NCBI RefSeq assembly: GCF_003732665.1
Contig: NZ_MOBP01000022.1
Coordinates: 235,585-299,584, forward strand
Reading direction: 5' to 3'
DNA from: Pseudomonas frederiksbergensis
Lineage (GTDB): Bacteria > Pseudomonadota > Gammaproteobacteria > Pseudomonadales > Pseudomonadaceae
Length of the DNA stretch: 64,000 nt
Part shown: in pieces, positions 1 to 8,913 of the stretch
How the letters are laid out: each line of letters begins with the position of its first letter
How positions within the stretch are numbered: position 1 is the first letter of the stretch
Program-made: the position numbers and the translations under genes
Notes under the pieces: model-generated
Database searches by the model: none
What the model was told of the DNA's origin: nothing
Seen by the model: the letters and a program-made list of their open reading frames with translations, nothing else

Positions 1-794
1 CGCTGATCAGCGGTAACAAGTGGTTCAAACTCATCCAGCACCTCAACGCCGCGAATAGCGCCGGTGCCGATGGCATCATCAGCCTGGGTGGCGCTCACTC
101 CAATCATCTGCACGCACTCGCCGCCGCCGGTAAACGCCTGGGCTTCAAAACCGTCGGATTGCTGCGCGGCCATTCCCAAGTCACTCCGACCGTGACGGAT
201 TTGCAAGACTTCGGGATGGAGCTGCACTGGCTGGGTTACGGCGGTTATCGGGCGCGGCATGAGCCGGGTTTCTGGCAGCCGTGGCAGGCGCAATACCCGA
301 ACCTGCACCCGGTGCCGGAAGGGGGCGGTGGTTTGCTGGGCGCGCGGGGCTGCATGCAACTCAGGGATCAGGTCTGTGAGCAATTGGCCGATCTGGGCTG
401 GAGCGACTACGACGGTTGGTGGCTGGCCTGCGGAACCGGCACAACGCTCGCCGGACTGGTCCTGGCCGAGGCGGGTGAGCACCCGGTTTATGGCGCGTTG
501 GCAGTGCCGGACGATCATGGCGTGGCGCAACAGGTTGAAGCGATCGTGGGGGTGTCGGAATCGGCTTATGAACTGTTCGATGGCAGTCGCGGTGGGTTTG
601 CCAAGGTTGATTCGCTGTTGCTGGAATTCATCGAAGAGACTGAACAAGCCAGTGGCGTTCCCTTGGAACCGCTGTACACCGGTAAAGCGCTGTTGGCGCT
701 CAAGCAACACGTTGAAGCAGGAAGATTCCCCCAAGGCACGCGGCTGATCTTCATCCACACCGGCGGTTTGCAAGGCCGACGCGGCTTTAACTAA
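1..794 (+). CDS. PLP-dependent ACC deaminase/D-cysteine desulfhydrase family protein (5' truncated)
   Basis: The reading frame is open from the window edge (codons start at base 3), so the start lies outside. The visible part begins with a GNKWFKL segment, the usual place of the PLP-binding lysine in this family, followed by a SLGGAHSNH stretch that binds the cofactor phosphate, and later a GTGTTLAG glycine-rich loop. Fold-type II enzymes of this family deaminate 1-aminocyclopropane-1-carboxylate or desulfhydrate D-cysteine. Most Pseudomonas copies annotated as ACC deaminase are probably D-cysteine desulfhydrases or act on related amino acids, so the substrate is left open. A REPIN follows the stop. 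The gene stands alone on this side of the window. Confidence 0.85.
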   Translation, partial: LISGNKWFKLIQHLNAANSAGADGIISLGGAHSNHLHALAAAGKRLGFKTVGLLRGHSQVTPTVTDLQDFGMELHWLGYGGYRARHEPGFWQPWQAQYPNLHPVPEGGGGLLGARGCMQLRDQVCEQLADLGWSDYDGWWLACGTGTTLAGLVLAEAGEHPVYGALAVPDDHGVAQQVEAIVGVSESAYELFDGSRGGFAKVDSLLLEFIEETEQASGVPLEPLYTGKALLALKQHVEAGRFPQGTRLIFIHTGGLQGRRGFN

Positions 795-810
795 CACACC
801 ACACATCCAA

Positions 811-902
811 CTGTGGGAGCGGGCTTGCTCGCGAAGGCGGTGTGTCAGTCAACACATGAATCGACTGACCCGACGCCTTCGCGAGCAAGCCCGCTCCCAC
901 AG
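811..902. repeat. REPIN, GTGGGAGCGGGCTTGCTCGC family
   Basis: Two REP arms in inverted orientation enclose a short variable loop. It lies between the convergent PLP enzyme gene and the cytochrome b561 gene, where it could also act as a bidirectional transcription barrier. Confidence 0.95.
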
Positions 903-917
903 GGTTTTGCGTAATCT

Positions 918-1478
918 TCAGGTATTGCGGCTGACCCGTTTGGGCATCATCCGCAACAAGGTGTTATCCCCCACTACATAGTGGTGATATAGCCCGGCCA
1001 CGGCGTGCAGGCCGATCAGCCAGTAGCCGATGGTGCCGCCCAGTTCATGCCAGCCCTGGATGCGCCTGGCCAGCGCCTTGTCTTCTGAAACCAGCAACGG
1101 CAAGTCAAAGCCGTAAAACATCACCTGATGCCCCTTGGCGCTGGTCACCAGCCAACCGAGCATCGGCATGGCGATCATGAACAGGTACAGCGCCCAGTGC
1201 ATCAGTTTGGCCAGGGTGGTCTGCCAGTGCGGCGACGCCGGGAAGATCTGCGGCGCCGGGCCCAGGCTGCGGGCGAACAACCGTAGCCACACCAGCACAA
1301 ACACCGTCAGGCCCAGCATGAAGTGCGATTCGGTGATCAGCGTGCGGCCACCGCTGCCTTTGGGGAAAATCCCGCGAAATTCGATGCAAGCGTAAACCAG
1401 GATCAGCAGCACCAGCATCAGCCAGTGCAACGCGATCGACACCGTGCTGTAGCGTGAATCGGAGTTCTTCCAGGGCAT
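918..1478 (-). CDS. Cytochrome b561, diheme membrane electron carrier
   Basis: The 186-residue product has four hydrophobic segments and conserved histidines in the expected places: IALHWLM at the start of helix 1, ESHFMLG before helix 2, LMHWALY in helix 3 and GWHELGG with GLHAVAGLYHH around helix 4. This is the bacterial b561 pattern of a small inner-membrane diheme protein moving electrons between the quinone pool and periplasmic acceptors. The start at 1478 is chosen because GGAGAG lies 6 bases upstream; an earlier in-frame start lacks this. It is distinct from the second cytochrome b561 at 32132. No partner gene adjoins it, so its role is unknown. Confidence 0.88.
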   Translation of the reverse strand: MPWKNSDSRYSTVSIALHWLMLVLLILVYACIEFRGIFPKGSGGRTLITESHFMLGLTVFVLVWLRLFARSLGPAPQIFPASPHWQTTLAKLMHWALYLFMIAMPMLGWLVTSAKGHQVMFYGFDLPLLVSEDKALARRIQGWHELGGTIGYWLIGLHAVAGLYHHYVVGDNTLLRMMPKRVSRNT

Positions 1479-1608
1479 ACGGGGCTCTCCACAGGTCAAT
1501 GCTCAAAGCGCCGTTCTTGTGCGGCACTGTGCTTTAACTGTAATCCTGTTTTGTCGTATTTGCCTGAGGCGATTTGCCTTCATGGTGCTCTGGATCAGGT
1601 ATTACCCC

Positions 1609-1702
1609 CTGTAGGAGCGAGGCTTGCCCGCGAAGGCGGCGTGTCAGTCGACAAAGATGTTGGCTGACAGGACGCCTTCGCGGGCAAGCCTCGCTCCTAC
1701 AG
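1609..1702. repeat. REPIN, GTAGGAGCGAGGCTTGCCC subfamily
   Basis: Inverted pair of REP arms with CCCGCGAA ends, a sister subfamily of the commoner GTGGGAGCGGG type. It lies 14 bases beyond the phnX stop. Confidence 0.93.
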
Positions 1703-1715
1703 GGTAGTGGGTGGG

Positions 1716-2543
1716 TCAGGCGGTTTGCGGCATCTCGCCGTTCGCCAGGCGTTTGTTGATGTCGGCGATCACCTGGGGCAAATCGGTGATGGTGTCGATC
1801 ATGTAGTGCGGCCGCGAACCTTCGAACATTGCGTGAATGCGCTTACGCTCGCTGGCCAGTTCCTCGCTGCCGAGGGCCTGATAACCCGCGTAGTCCAGGC
1901 CCAGCGCATTGCCGGAGCAGATCAGCGCCACGGTCCACATGCCCGCACGGCGACCTTCCAGAATGCCCGGCACCGTGTCGTCGATCTTCACGCAGGCCGC
2001 GACATCATCGATACCCAGGGCAATCACGTTGGCCAGGGCCTGGGCCGGCCATGGGCGACCGTTCGGCACTTCGTCGGTGGCGACCACGTGGTCGGCGAAG
2101 TAGCCGTTGGTGGCGGCCAGTTCCACAACTTTATCCATCACCTGTTTCGGGTAGCCGGAGCAGGAGCCAATCTTGATCCCTTGCTGGCGCAGGTTAGCGA
2201 TGGTGTCCAGAGCCCCGGGGATCAGCGCCGAATGCTCGGCGATTTTCTCGATTTGTAGTGGCATGAAGCGTTTGTAGATGGCGGTGACGTCATCGTCGGT
2301 CGGCGTGCGGCCGAAGGCCTTGCGATAACGCTCGGCGACCTGCGGCTGATCACACAGGGTGCGGATGTGGTCCCACTTGCCCATGCCCATCGGCCCACGG
2401 GCTTCTTCGATGGAGACCTGGACGTCGAACTCGGCGAAGGCTTCGACAAAAATCTGCGTCGGCGCGAACGAGCCGAAATCGACCACAGTGCCGGCCCAGT
2501 CGAGGATGGTGGCTTGGAGTTGGGTTGGGTTGGTGTAGTTCAT
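1716..2543 (-). CDS. phnX: Phosphonoacetaldehyde hydrolase
   Basis: PhnX cleaves the C-P bond of phosphonoacetaldehyde to acetaldehyde and phosphate, the second step of 2-aminoethylphosphonate (AEP) use. The 275-residue length is that of the family. The HAD nucleophile motif is seen as ILDWAGTVVD with Asp15, where an Ala-Gly replaces the usual HAD residues as in true phosphonatases. The PMGMGKWDHI segment carries the Schiff-base lysine, about Lys56, that separates PhnX from other HAD hydrolases. The GSCSGYP and KIDDTVPGI motifs complete the HAD core. The start at 2543 has AGGA upstream. It lies downstream of phnW on the same strand with a REPIN between them. Confidence 0.96.
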   Translation of the reverse strand: MNYTNPTQLQATILDWAGTVVDFGSFAPTQIFVEAFAEFDVQVSIEEARGPMGMGKWDHIRTLCDQPQVAERYRKAFGRTPTDDDVTAIYKRFMPLQIEKIAEHSALIPGALDTIANLRQQGIKIGSCSGYPKQVMDKVVELAATNGYFADHVVATDEVPNGRPWPAQALANVIALGIDDVAACVKIDDTVPGILEGRRAGMWTVALICSGNALGLDYAGYQALGSEELASERKRIHAMFEGSRPHYMIDTITDLPQVIADINKRLANGEMPQTA

Positions 2544-2590
2544 GGTGATCGGATCCTGTGGCAACTGGCTAATGGGTTGGTTGCTTTTTT

Positions 2591-2679
2591 GTGGGAGCGG
2601 GCTTGCTCGCGAAAGCGGTGTGTCATTTGGCAAATATGTCGACTGACACACCGCTTTCGCGAGCAAGCCCGCTCCCACA
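2591..2679. repeat. REPIN between phnW and phnX
   Basis: Inverted REP pair of the GTGGGAGCGGG family filling the phnW-phnX gap. It may give the two mRNA parts different stability. Confidence 0.94.
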
Positions 2680-2696
2680 GGGGATGGTGGTGGGGC

Positions 2697-3806
2697 TTAG
2701 ATTTCGAGTACTTCCATTTCCTGCAACACCTCGGCAATCGCCGCCACTGCCGCGTGCATCTCAGGCGGGTTGACGTGGCCGATGCAGCCGACGCGGAAGG
2801 TTTCGACCTGGGTCAATTTGCCGGGGTAGAGGATGAAACCCTTGGCCTTGACTCGTTCGTAGAACTCTTTGAACTGGTAGCGCGGGTCTTTCGGGGCGTG
2901 GAAGGTGACGATGATCGGCGCCTGGATCGCGGCGGGCAGGAAGCTGCGCAGTCCCAGTTTGGCCATGTCATCGAGCAACACCTGGCAGTTATTGGCGTAG
3001 CGCTGATGCCGCGCCGGCAAGCCGCCTTCTTCGTTGTATTGCAGCAGGGCTTCGTGCAGCGCCGCGACCACATGGGTCGGCGGGGTGAAGCGCCATTGGC
3101 CGGTCTTGGCCATGTAGGTGTGCTGGTCAAACAAATCCATTGCCAGGGAATGCGAGTTGCCGGCGGCGTTGGCCAGCGACTCCTTGCGAGCGAAGACGAA
3201 GCCCATCCCCGGCACGCCTTCCAGGCACTTGCCCGAAGCGGCGATCAGCGCGTCGAACGGCACCTGTTGCGCATCGACCGGCAGCGCGCCGAAAGAACTC
3301 ATGGCGTCGATGATCAGGCGTTTGCCGTGTTGGGCAATGACCTGGGCGATTTCCGGCAACGGATTAAGAATGCCGGTGCTGGTTTCGCAATGAATCAGCG
3401 CGATGTGAGTGATGCCTGGATCAGCCCGAAGCAGGCGATCCACATCGGCGGCGGTGGTCGGTTCGTCTTCAGCGGTTTCGAAGGTGCTGAAGGGGCGGCC
3501 AAGCACTTCGCAGATCTTCGCCAGGCGTTTGCCGTAGGCGCCGTTGATCAGCACTAGGACCTTGCCGTCACGGGGCACCAGGGTGCCGATGGCGGCTTCG
3601 ACGGCGAAGGTGCCGCTGCCTTGTAGGGGCACGCAGTGGTGAGTGGCGGCACCGTTGATGATCGCCAGCAGTTGTTCGCACAGGCTGGCGGTCAGTTGGT
3701 TGAAGCGGTCATCCCATGAACCCCAGTCGACCATCATCGCCTGACGGGTACGGGCCGATGTGGTCAACGGGCCGGGGGTGAGCAGGATGGGTTCGGCAGT
3801 ACTCAT
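2697..3806 (-). CDS. phnW: 2-aminoethylphosphonate--pyruvate transaminase
   Basis: PhnW transfers the amino group of AEP to pyruvate, giving phosphonoacetaldehyde and alanine. The 369-residue protein is a fold-type I (class V) aminotransferase: LTPGPLTTS at the N terminus, LQGSGTFAVEA for cofactor phosphate contact, IIDAMSSFG with the PLP-pyridine aspartate, and AASGKCLEGVPG with the Schiff-base lysine near residue 193. Two start codons lie 6 bases apart (3812 and 3806); the second is chosen because GAGGA is 8 bases before it and only 2 before the first. It forms the AEP pathway with phnX and is divergent from the LysR gene at 3916. Confidence 0.96.
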   Translation of the reverse strand: MSTAEPILLTPGPLTTSARTRQAMMVDWGSWDDRFNQLTASLCEQLLAIINGAATHHCVPLQGSGTFAVEAAIGTLVPRDGKVLVLINGAYGKRLAKICEVLGRPFSTFETAEDEPTTAADVDRLLRADPGITHIALIHCETSTGILNPLPEIAQVIAQHGKRLIIDAMSSFGALPVDAQQVPFDALIAASGKCLEGVPGMGFVFARKESLANAAGNSHSLAMDLFDQHTYMAKTGQWRFTPPTHVVAALHEALLQYNEEGGLPARHQRYANNCQVLLDDMAKLGLRSFLPAAIQAPIIVTFHAPKDPRYQFKEFYERVKAKGFILYPGKLTQVETFRVGCIGHVNPPEMHAAVAAIAEVLQEMEVLEI

Positions 3807-3847
3807 TCTCATGTCCTCGCAATCGATGGGATGACGCTACGGGGCTT

Positions 3848-3859
3848 AAATTGCAATTT
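3848..3859. promoter_or_regulatory. Candidate LysR operator between phnW and its regulator
   Basis: A perfect 12-base palindrome, AAATTGCAATTT, lies in the 109-base divergent gap between phnW and the LysR gene. This is the usual location and AT-rich character of a LysR-type operator. The assignment is inference from position. Confidence 0.4.
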
Positions 3860-3915
3860 GCCGACGTATCAATCAAATTGTTTGTTGTTATGCCAGCCAT
3901 CAGTGAGGGTTATTC

Positions 3916-4782
3916 ATGAATCTGTTCCAGCTCCGCGCATTCGACGCCGTAGCCCGGGAAGGCAGCTTTACCCGGGCCGCCGCACGGCTGTTCATCAGCC
4001 AACCGGCGGTCACCGGGCACATCAAGGCGCTGGAAGAGCACTACCAAATCACCCTGTTGCGCCGCACCGCCCGACGGGTGGAGCTGACGGAAGAGGGCAC
4101 CAAACTGGCGGCGATCACCCGGGCAATGTTCGGCCTCGCGGAAGAAGCGCAAGTGATGCTGGAAGCCAACCGCCAGTTGCTGACCGGGCGCCTGGAAGTG
4201 GCAGCGGACGGACCGCACATGGTCATGCCGATGCTCGCTAGCCTGCGGGCGCGCTATCCGGGGATCACCGTGAACCTGCGTTTGGGCAATGCTCAGGAAA
4301 CCCTCGCCGCGTTGCTGTCCGAACATGCCGACGTCGCGGTACTGACCGAAGTCGAGCCGCGCAAGGGGTTGCATCTGCAAGCCCTGAGCGAATCACGGAT
4401 TTGTGCGCTGGTGCCGGCCGCGCATCCGTGGGCGCAACGCACGAAGGACGTGCAACTCAAGGAACTGGATCAGGTGATCATGGTGCTGCGCGAGCCGAGT
4501 TCGATTACCCGGCGTACGTTTGATGAGGCTTGCACTCAGGCCAAGGTCAATCCCCGGGTGTTGCTGGAACTGGACAGTCGCGAGGCGGTGACCGAGGCCG
4601 TTGCCGCCGAATTGGGGGTTGGCGTGGTCTCTTCGGTAGAAGTCAGCCATGACCCGAGGGTGGTGGCGGTGCCGATTATTGGCGAGGGGTTGGTCAATCG
4701 GCACATGATCGGCTGCATGGAGCGGCGGCGGGATTTGCGTTTGATTCAGGCGTTTTTCGATTTGGCGCCAAATCTGACATGA
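3916..4782 (+). CDS. LysR-family regulator, probably of phnWX
   Basis: The 288-residue protein begins with a LysR winged helix-turn-helix (LRAFDAVAREGSFTRAAARLFISQPAVTGHIKALEE, residues about 6-40) followed by a type 2 periplasmic-binding-like effector domain. It is transcribed away from phnW, the usual arrangement for a LysR activator of its neighbours, so it is inferred to control AEP degradation, with AEP or phosphonoacetaldehyde as likely effector. It resembles the second LysR protein at 4896 in organisation (both contain LREPSS/LREIGS-TR and SREA/GREA stretches in the effector domain), so the two may be paralogues of one phosphonate regulator family. Confidence 0.88.
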   Translation: MNLFQLRAFDAVAREGSFTRAAARLFISQPAVTGHIKALEEHYQITLLRRTARRVELTEEGTKLAAITRAMFGLAEEAQVMLEANRQLLTGRLEVAADGPHMVMPMLASLRARYPGITVNLRLGNAQETLAALLSEHADVAVLTEVEPRKGLHLQALSESRICALVPAAHPWAQRTKDVQLKELDQVIMVLREPSSITRRTFDEACTQAKVNPRVLLELDSREAVTEAVAAELGVGVVSSVEVSHDPRVVAVPIIGEGLVNRHMIGCMERRRDLRLIQAFFDLAPNLT

Positions 4783-4793
4783 CCGCGCAATCT

Positions 4794-4899
4794 CTGTAGG
4801 AGCTGTCGAGTGAAACGAGGCTGCGATCTTTCCTGGTTCACTTGAGTCTCAAGCGAAAGGTCAAAAGATCGCAGCCTCGTTTCACTCGACAGCTCCTAC
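4794..4899. repeat. Long inverted repeat, AGGAGCTGTCGAGTGAAACG family
   Basis: A near-perfect 106-base hairpin of a REP family unlike the GTGGGAG type. It sits between two convergent LysR genes, and its right end supplies the TAG stop of the gene at 4896. Confidence 0.88.
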
Positions 4900-5774
4900 G
4901 GGGAGGGGAGGCTTTCGCGCACCATCTCCAGAAACGTCGCCACCACCCGCCGCGAACTCTGCTCGCGCAAACACACCAGCGTCTCCGTCAGCCGCCGCTT
5001 GCAGTCGGTAATCGGCAACGCGCACACCCTGGAGTCAGCACCAAACTCGGCCGCCGACACCACACCAACACCAATCCCCACCACCACCGCCTCTCGCGCT
5101 GCTTCCCGACCTTCCACTTGAATCGCCGGCCGAATCCGTAACCCGGCGCCGGCCATTTCCTCCTCCAAAGTTTGCCGCGTCACCGAGCCAATCTCCCGCA
5201 GCACCAACGGCGTGTCATCCAGATCCGCCAGGCAAATCGACTCGCGATTCGCCCACGGATGATTGCGCGAGACGAACGCCACCATCGGGTCATTGCGCAG
5301 CGGCAGCGAGATCAAGCGCTCGTCGCTGACCTCTCGACCGAGTAACGCCAAATCAGCCTGATAGTTGAAAAGCCTAAACAGCGATTCATCGGTGTTGCCG
5401 GTTTCGATTTTCACGCTGATACCGGGGTAGCGCTCGCAGAAGCGGGCGATCTGCGGCAACACGTGCACCGGCGCATCCACAGCGAGGATCAGGCTGCCGG
5501 TCTGCAACGCCCGGGAATCCTGCAACAGCTCCTGGGCTTCGGCCTCGATGACGAACAAACGCTGGGTGATGCCCAACAAGCGTTCGCCCAGATCTGTCAG
5601 GCGCACGGAGCGTTTGTTGCGGTGGAACAGCAACACGCCGAAGCGTTCTTCGAGTTTGCGCACTTGGTCGGAAATCGCCGGTTGCGTGAGGAATAGCCGC
5701 TCGGCGGCCTTGGTGAAGCTTCCGTGAACGGCCACGGCGTGGAAGGCTTTGAGTTGGGCGTGGGAAACCGACAT
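4896..5774 (-). CDS. LysR-family regulator, probably of the adjoining aminophosphonate genes
   Basis: The 292-residue LysR protein has its helix-turn-helix in residues about 5-40 (QLKAFHAVAVHGSFTKAAERLFLTQPAISDQVRKLEE) and a standard effector domain. The start at 5774 has GGAGG 5 bases upstream; an earlier in-frame start would lie before that site. It is divergent from the transporter/FAD oxidoreductase pair at 6043-8770 and so probably regulates them. The stop codon falls inside the adjoining repeat. AT-rich palindromic sequence in the divergent gap (AAATCGATTT at 5818-5827) is a possible operator. Confidence 0.87.
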   Translation of the reverse strand: MSVSHAQLKAFHAVAVHGSFTKAAERLFLTQPAISDQVRKLEERFGVLLFHRNKRSVRLTDLGERLLGITQRLFVIEAEAQELLQDSRALQTGSLILAVDAPVHVLPQIARFCERYPGISVKIETGNTDESLFRLFNYQADLALLGREVSDERLISLPLRNDPMVAFVSRNHPWANRESICLADLDDTPLVLREIGSVTRQTLEEEMAGAGLRIRPAIQVEGREAAREAVVVGIGVGVVSAAEFGADSRVCALPITDCKRRLTETLVCLREQSSRRVVATFLEMVRESLPSP

Positions 5775-6042
5775 CGAAACCTCCAGTAACAAGCTGAGCT
5801 TATATTGGAAATACGATAAATCGATTTCACTTATTAATCAGTAATTGTTTTTATCGGCCTCAGCCCCGGTGACTGGTCAGTCGAACAGCGTCGGTGGCCA
5901 TGAGCCTGCGGGTGCAACAGCAGGACTCATCTGACCGGTATCGCTTCAGGGAAGCCGCGATATCGAAGTGCTCAACAATAAAAAAACAGGCGTTATTTCT
6001 CAATTTCTGCCGGCACACTCACACCCTGAGGTCAGAACCACC

Positions 6043-7368
6043 ATGAACAAGCACATCGGCACCATCAAGCGTTGGCGCGTGCAGATCTTCGCCATCACCT
6101 GGCTCGCTTACGCCGCTTTCTACTTCACCCGCAAAGCTTTTTCGGTGGCCAAACTGGGGATCGCCGAAGACCCCACTTTCATGCTCGACAAAATGGCCAT
6201 GGCCAACCTCGACGCGATCTACCTGGCGGCCTATGCCGTCGGCCAATTCACCTGGGGCATCCTCGCCGACCGCTTCGGCCCGCGGGTGGTGGTGCTCGGC
6301 GGCTTGCTGATTTCCGCAGCGGCAGCGCTGGTGATGGGCAATTTCGCCACGTTGCCGATCTTCGCCACCTGCATGCTGATCCAGGGCCTGGCCCAGTCCA
6401 CCGGATGGTCAGGGCTGTGCAAGAACATCGGCAGTTTCTTTCCCGCCGAGCAGCGCGGGCGGGTGCTGGGGTTGTGGAGTTCCTGTTATGCCTTCGGCGG
6501 ACTGGTGGCCTCACCGTTCGCCGGTTGGTGGGCTTACACGCTGGTGGGCACTTGGCACGCCGCGTTCATTTCCAGTGCGGCGGTGGTTGGGCTGGTCGCC
6601 GTGCTGTTTTTTATTTTCCAACGCAACAAACCGGAAGACGTCGGCTTGCCCGCCGTGGAACCGGAACCGGAGTTGAGCGCCGAGGAGGCCTACGCGCAGA
6701 GCAAGATCAGCGTGTGGGAGCCGTTGAAGGAAATCCTGCGCAACCGCACGGTGCTGGTACTCGGGCTCTCGTACTTCCTGTTGAAACCGGCACGTTACGC
6801 GATTCTGTTGTGGGGACCGGTGATCGTCTTCGAACAAATGCCCTCGGTGGGCAAGGTCGGTGCGGCGATTATTCCGACGTCTTTTGAACTGGCCGGGCTG
6901 CTCGGGCCGATCATGATTGGCCTGGCCTCGGACAAACTGTTCGGCGCCCGGCGCATGCCGGCGTGTGTGATCAGTCTGTTGGCGCTGACGGTTTCCCTGG
7001 CGCTGTTCATGGGCGCCCTGCACACCGGCAGTGTGTTGCTGGTGGTGGCGCTGTTGTTTGTCATGGGCCTGACCCTTTACGGCCCGGACTCGATGATCAG
7101 CGGCGCGGCGGCGATTGATTTCGGCACAGCCAAGGCCGGCGCCACGGCGGCGGGTTTTGTGAACGGTTGCGGTTCGGTCGGGGCGATTCTTGGCGGCTTG
7201 CTGCCGGGGTATTTCGACTCGGTGACGGTGTTCATCATCTTCGCCGGTTGCGCGATGTTCTCGGCCTTCGTCCTGATCCCGCACTGGAACAGCCGCCCGG
7301 CCGGCCTGAGCCTCGACTGCGCCTTCGTGCCCAACCAACCGATGACGATCAAACCCCTGCGTACCTGA
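6043..7368 (+). CDS. MFS transporter of the organophosphate:phosphate antiporter type
   Basis: The 441-residue product has about 12 hydrophobic segments. Its N-terminal part (WLAYAAFYFTRKAFSVAK, then GQFTWGILADRFGPRVVV) resembles the GlpT/UhpT/OPA family, whose members carry phosphorylated or phosphonate-like organic anions. With the aminophosphonate oxidoreductase gene 10 bases downstream and a divergent LysR gene, it is inferred to import an aminophosphonate or a related compound. The start at 6043 gives the normal OPA N terminus; an upstream GTG at 5968 is in frame but would add a non-homologous, polar extension. Confidence 0.8.
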   Translation: MNKHIGTIKRWRVQIFAITWLAYAAFYFTRKAFSVAKLGIAEDPTFMLDKMAMANLDAIYLAAYAVGQFTWGILADRFGPRVVVLGGLLISAAAALVMGNFATLPIFATCMLIQGLAQSTGWSGLCKNIGSFFPAEQRGRVLGLWSSCYAFGGLVASPFAGWWAYTLVGTWHAAFISSAAVVGLVAVLFFIFQRNKPEDVGLPAVEPEPELSAEEAYAQSKISVWEPLKEILRNRTVLVLGLSYFLLKPARYAILLWGPVIVFEQMPSVGKVGAAIIPTSFELAGLLGPIMIGLASDKLFGARRMPACVISLLALTVSLALFMGALHTGSVLLVVALLFVMGLTLYGPDSMISGAAAIDFGTAKAGATAAGFVNGCGSVGAILGGLLPGYFDSVTVFIIFAGCAMFSAFVLIPHWNSRPAGLSLDCAFVPNQPMTIKPLRT

Positions 7369-7378
7369 GGAAACCTCC

Positions 7379-8770
7379 ATGAGACCTTTCTGGCTGGACC
7401 AAGCGCTGGCGGCGGAGCCCTGCGCGCCGTGCGAGCCGCTGGCGGGCGACACCCGCGCCGACGTGTGCATCGTCGGCGGCGGTTACACCGGGCTGTGGAC
7501 CGCGATCATGCTCAAGGAGCAAAACCCTGAGCTTGATGTGTTGCTGATCGAGGCCGACATCTGCGGCGCCGGCGCCAGTGGGCGCAACGGTGGATGCGCG
7601 TTGTCGTGGTCGGCCAAGTACTTCACCCTGGAGCGCTTGTTCGGCGTCGAAGAAGCAGTGCGGCTGGTCAAGGAATCAGAGCGCAGCATCTATGCGATCG
7701 GCACCTTCTGTGAGCAGTACGGCGTCGATGCCGATTACCGCCTCGACGGCACGCTCTACACCGCGACCAACCGCGCCCAATGCGGCTCGACGGATGCGGT
7801 GATCGCGGCGCTGGAACGCAACGGCATCAACTCGTTTACCCAACGGCCGGTGGCGGATGTGCAGCGCATGGCCGGTTCCAGCAAACACCTGGAAGGCTGG
7901 TTTTCCCCAGCGGCGGCCAGCGTGCAACCGGGCAAACTGGTGCGCGGCTTGCGTCGGGTGGCGCTGCAACTCGGTGTGAGAATTCATGAAAACACGGCCA
8001 TGACCGGACTGGAGGAGGGCAAGCCTGCGGGGATTAAAACCCCGAACGGCACCGTCCAGGCGGATCGGGTGGTGCTGGCGATGAACGCGTGGATGGCCCG
8101 GGCGTTCCCGCAGTTCGAACGCAGCGTGGCGATTGTCTCCAGCGACATGCTGATCACCGAACCGCGCCCGGACTTGCTGAATGAAATCGGCTTGACCAGC
8201 GGCGTGACGGTGCTCGATTCGCGGATTTTCGTGCACTACTACCACAACACCCCGGACGGCCGGATCATGCTCGGCAAGGGCGGCAACACCTTCGCCTATG
8301 GTGGGCGGATGCTACCGGTGTTCGACCAGCCATCCCCGTATGCCGGGTTGTTGCGCAGTAGCCTGGCAGACTTCTTTCCGGCGTTTGCCGAGGTCAAGGT
8401 CGAAGCCACCTGGAACGGACCTTCGGACCGCTCGGTCACCGGGTTGCCGTTCTTCGGTCAGATGAGCGCCAGCGGCAACGTGTTTTATGGCTTCGGTTAC
8501 TCCGGCAGCGGCGTCGGGCCGTGTCACATGGGCGGGCAGATTCTGGCCTCGATGGTCCAAGGCCTGGACAACCCGTGGACCCGCTCGCCGTTGGTCAACG
8601 GGCCGTTGGGCTACTTCCCGCCGGAGCCGATTCGCTACCTCGGTTCGTTGATGGTGCGCAACGCGATCCGGCGCAAGGAGCGTGCCGAGGATCATGGGCG
8701 CCGGCCACGGCATCTGGATGTGCGCCTGGCGAAATTCGCGGCGGCGGCGGGCAAAGCCGACAAAGGCTGA
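7379..8770 (+). CDS. FAD-dependent aminophosphonate oxidoreductase (putative)
   Basis: The 463-residue protein is a DAO-type FAD oxidoreductase: ADVCIVGGGYTGLWTAIML (about residues 26-44) is the dinucleotide-binding motif, CGAGASGRNGGCALSW the FAD-contact motif, and GYSGSGVGPCHMGG the C-terminal FAD site. Length and the N-terminal FWLDQAL segment match the clade often annotated as aminophosphonate oxidoreductase, found beside AEP genes. Members studied oxidise N-methylated or substituted aminophosphonates, but the exact substrate here is not determined. It is co-transcribed with the OPA transporter (10-base gap) and lies 4-5 kb from phnWX, where its product could feed the PhnW/PhnX route. Confidence 0.8.
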   Translation: MRPFWLDQALAAEPCAPCEPLAGDTRADVCIVGGGYTGLWTAIMLKEQNPELDVLLIEADICGAGASGRNGGCALSWSAKYFTLERLFGVEEAVRLVKESERSIYAIGTFCEQYGVDADYRLDGTLYTATNRAQCGSTDAVIAALERNGINSFTQRPVADVQRMAGSSKHLEGWFSPAAASVQPGKLVRGLRRVALQLGVRIHENTAMTGLEEGKPAGIKTPNGTVQADRVVLAMNAWMARAFPQFERSVAIVSSDMLITEPRPDLLNEIGLTSGVTVLDSRIFVHYYHNTPDGRIMLGKGGNTFAYGGRMLPVFDQPSPYAGLLRSSLADFFPAFAEVKVEATWNGPSDRSVTGLPFFGQMSASGNVFYGFGYSGSGVGPCHMGGQILASMVQGLDNPWTRSPLVNGPLGYFPPEPIRYLGSLMVRNAIRRKERAEDHGRRPRHLDVRLAKFAAAAGKADKG

Positions 8771-8784
8771 GGGCAACACAAACC

Positions 8785-8897
8785 CTGTGGCGAGGGAGCT
8801 TGCCTGTGGCGAGGGAGCTTGCTCCCGCTGGAGTGCGCAGCGCTCCCAAGCTTTTGGGGCCGCTTCGCAGCCCAGCGGGAGCAAGCTCCCTCGCCAC
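8785..8897. repeat. REP hairpin, GTGGCGAGGGAGCTTGCTCC family, with duplicated left end
   Basis: Long inverted repeat between convergent genes. The first 19 bases, CTGTGGCGAGGGAGCTTGC, occur twice in tandem (8785-8803 and 8804-8822); the right arm is single. Confidence 0.9.
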
Positions 8898-8913
8898 AAT
8901 GGTGTGTTGTTCG

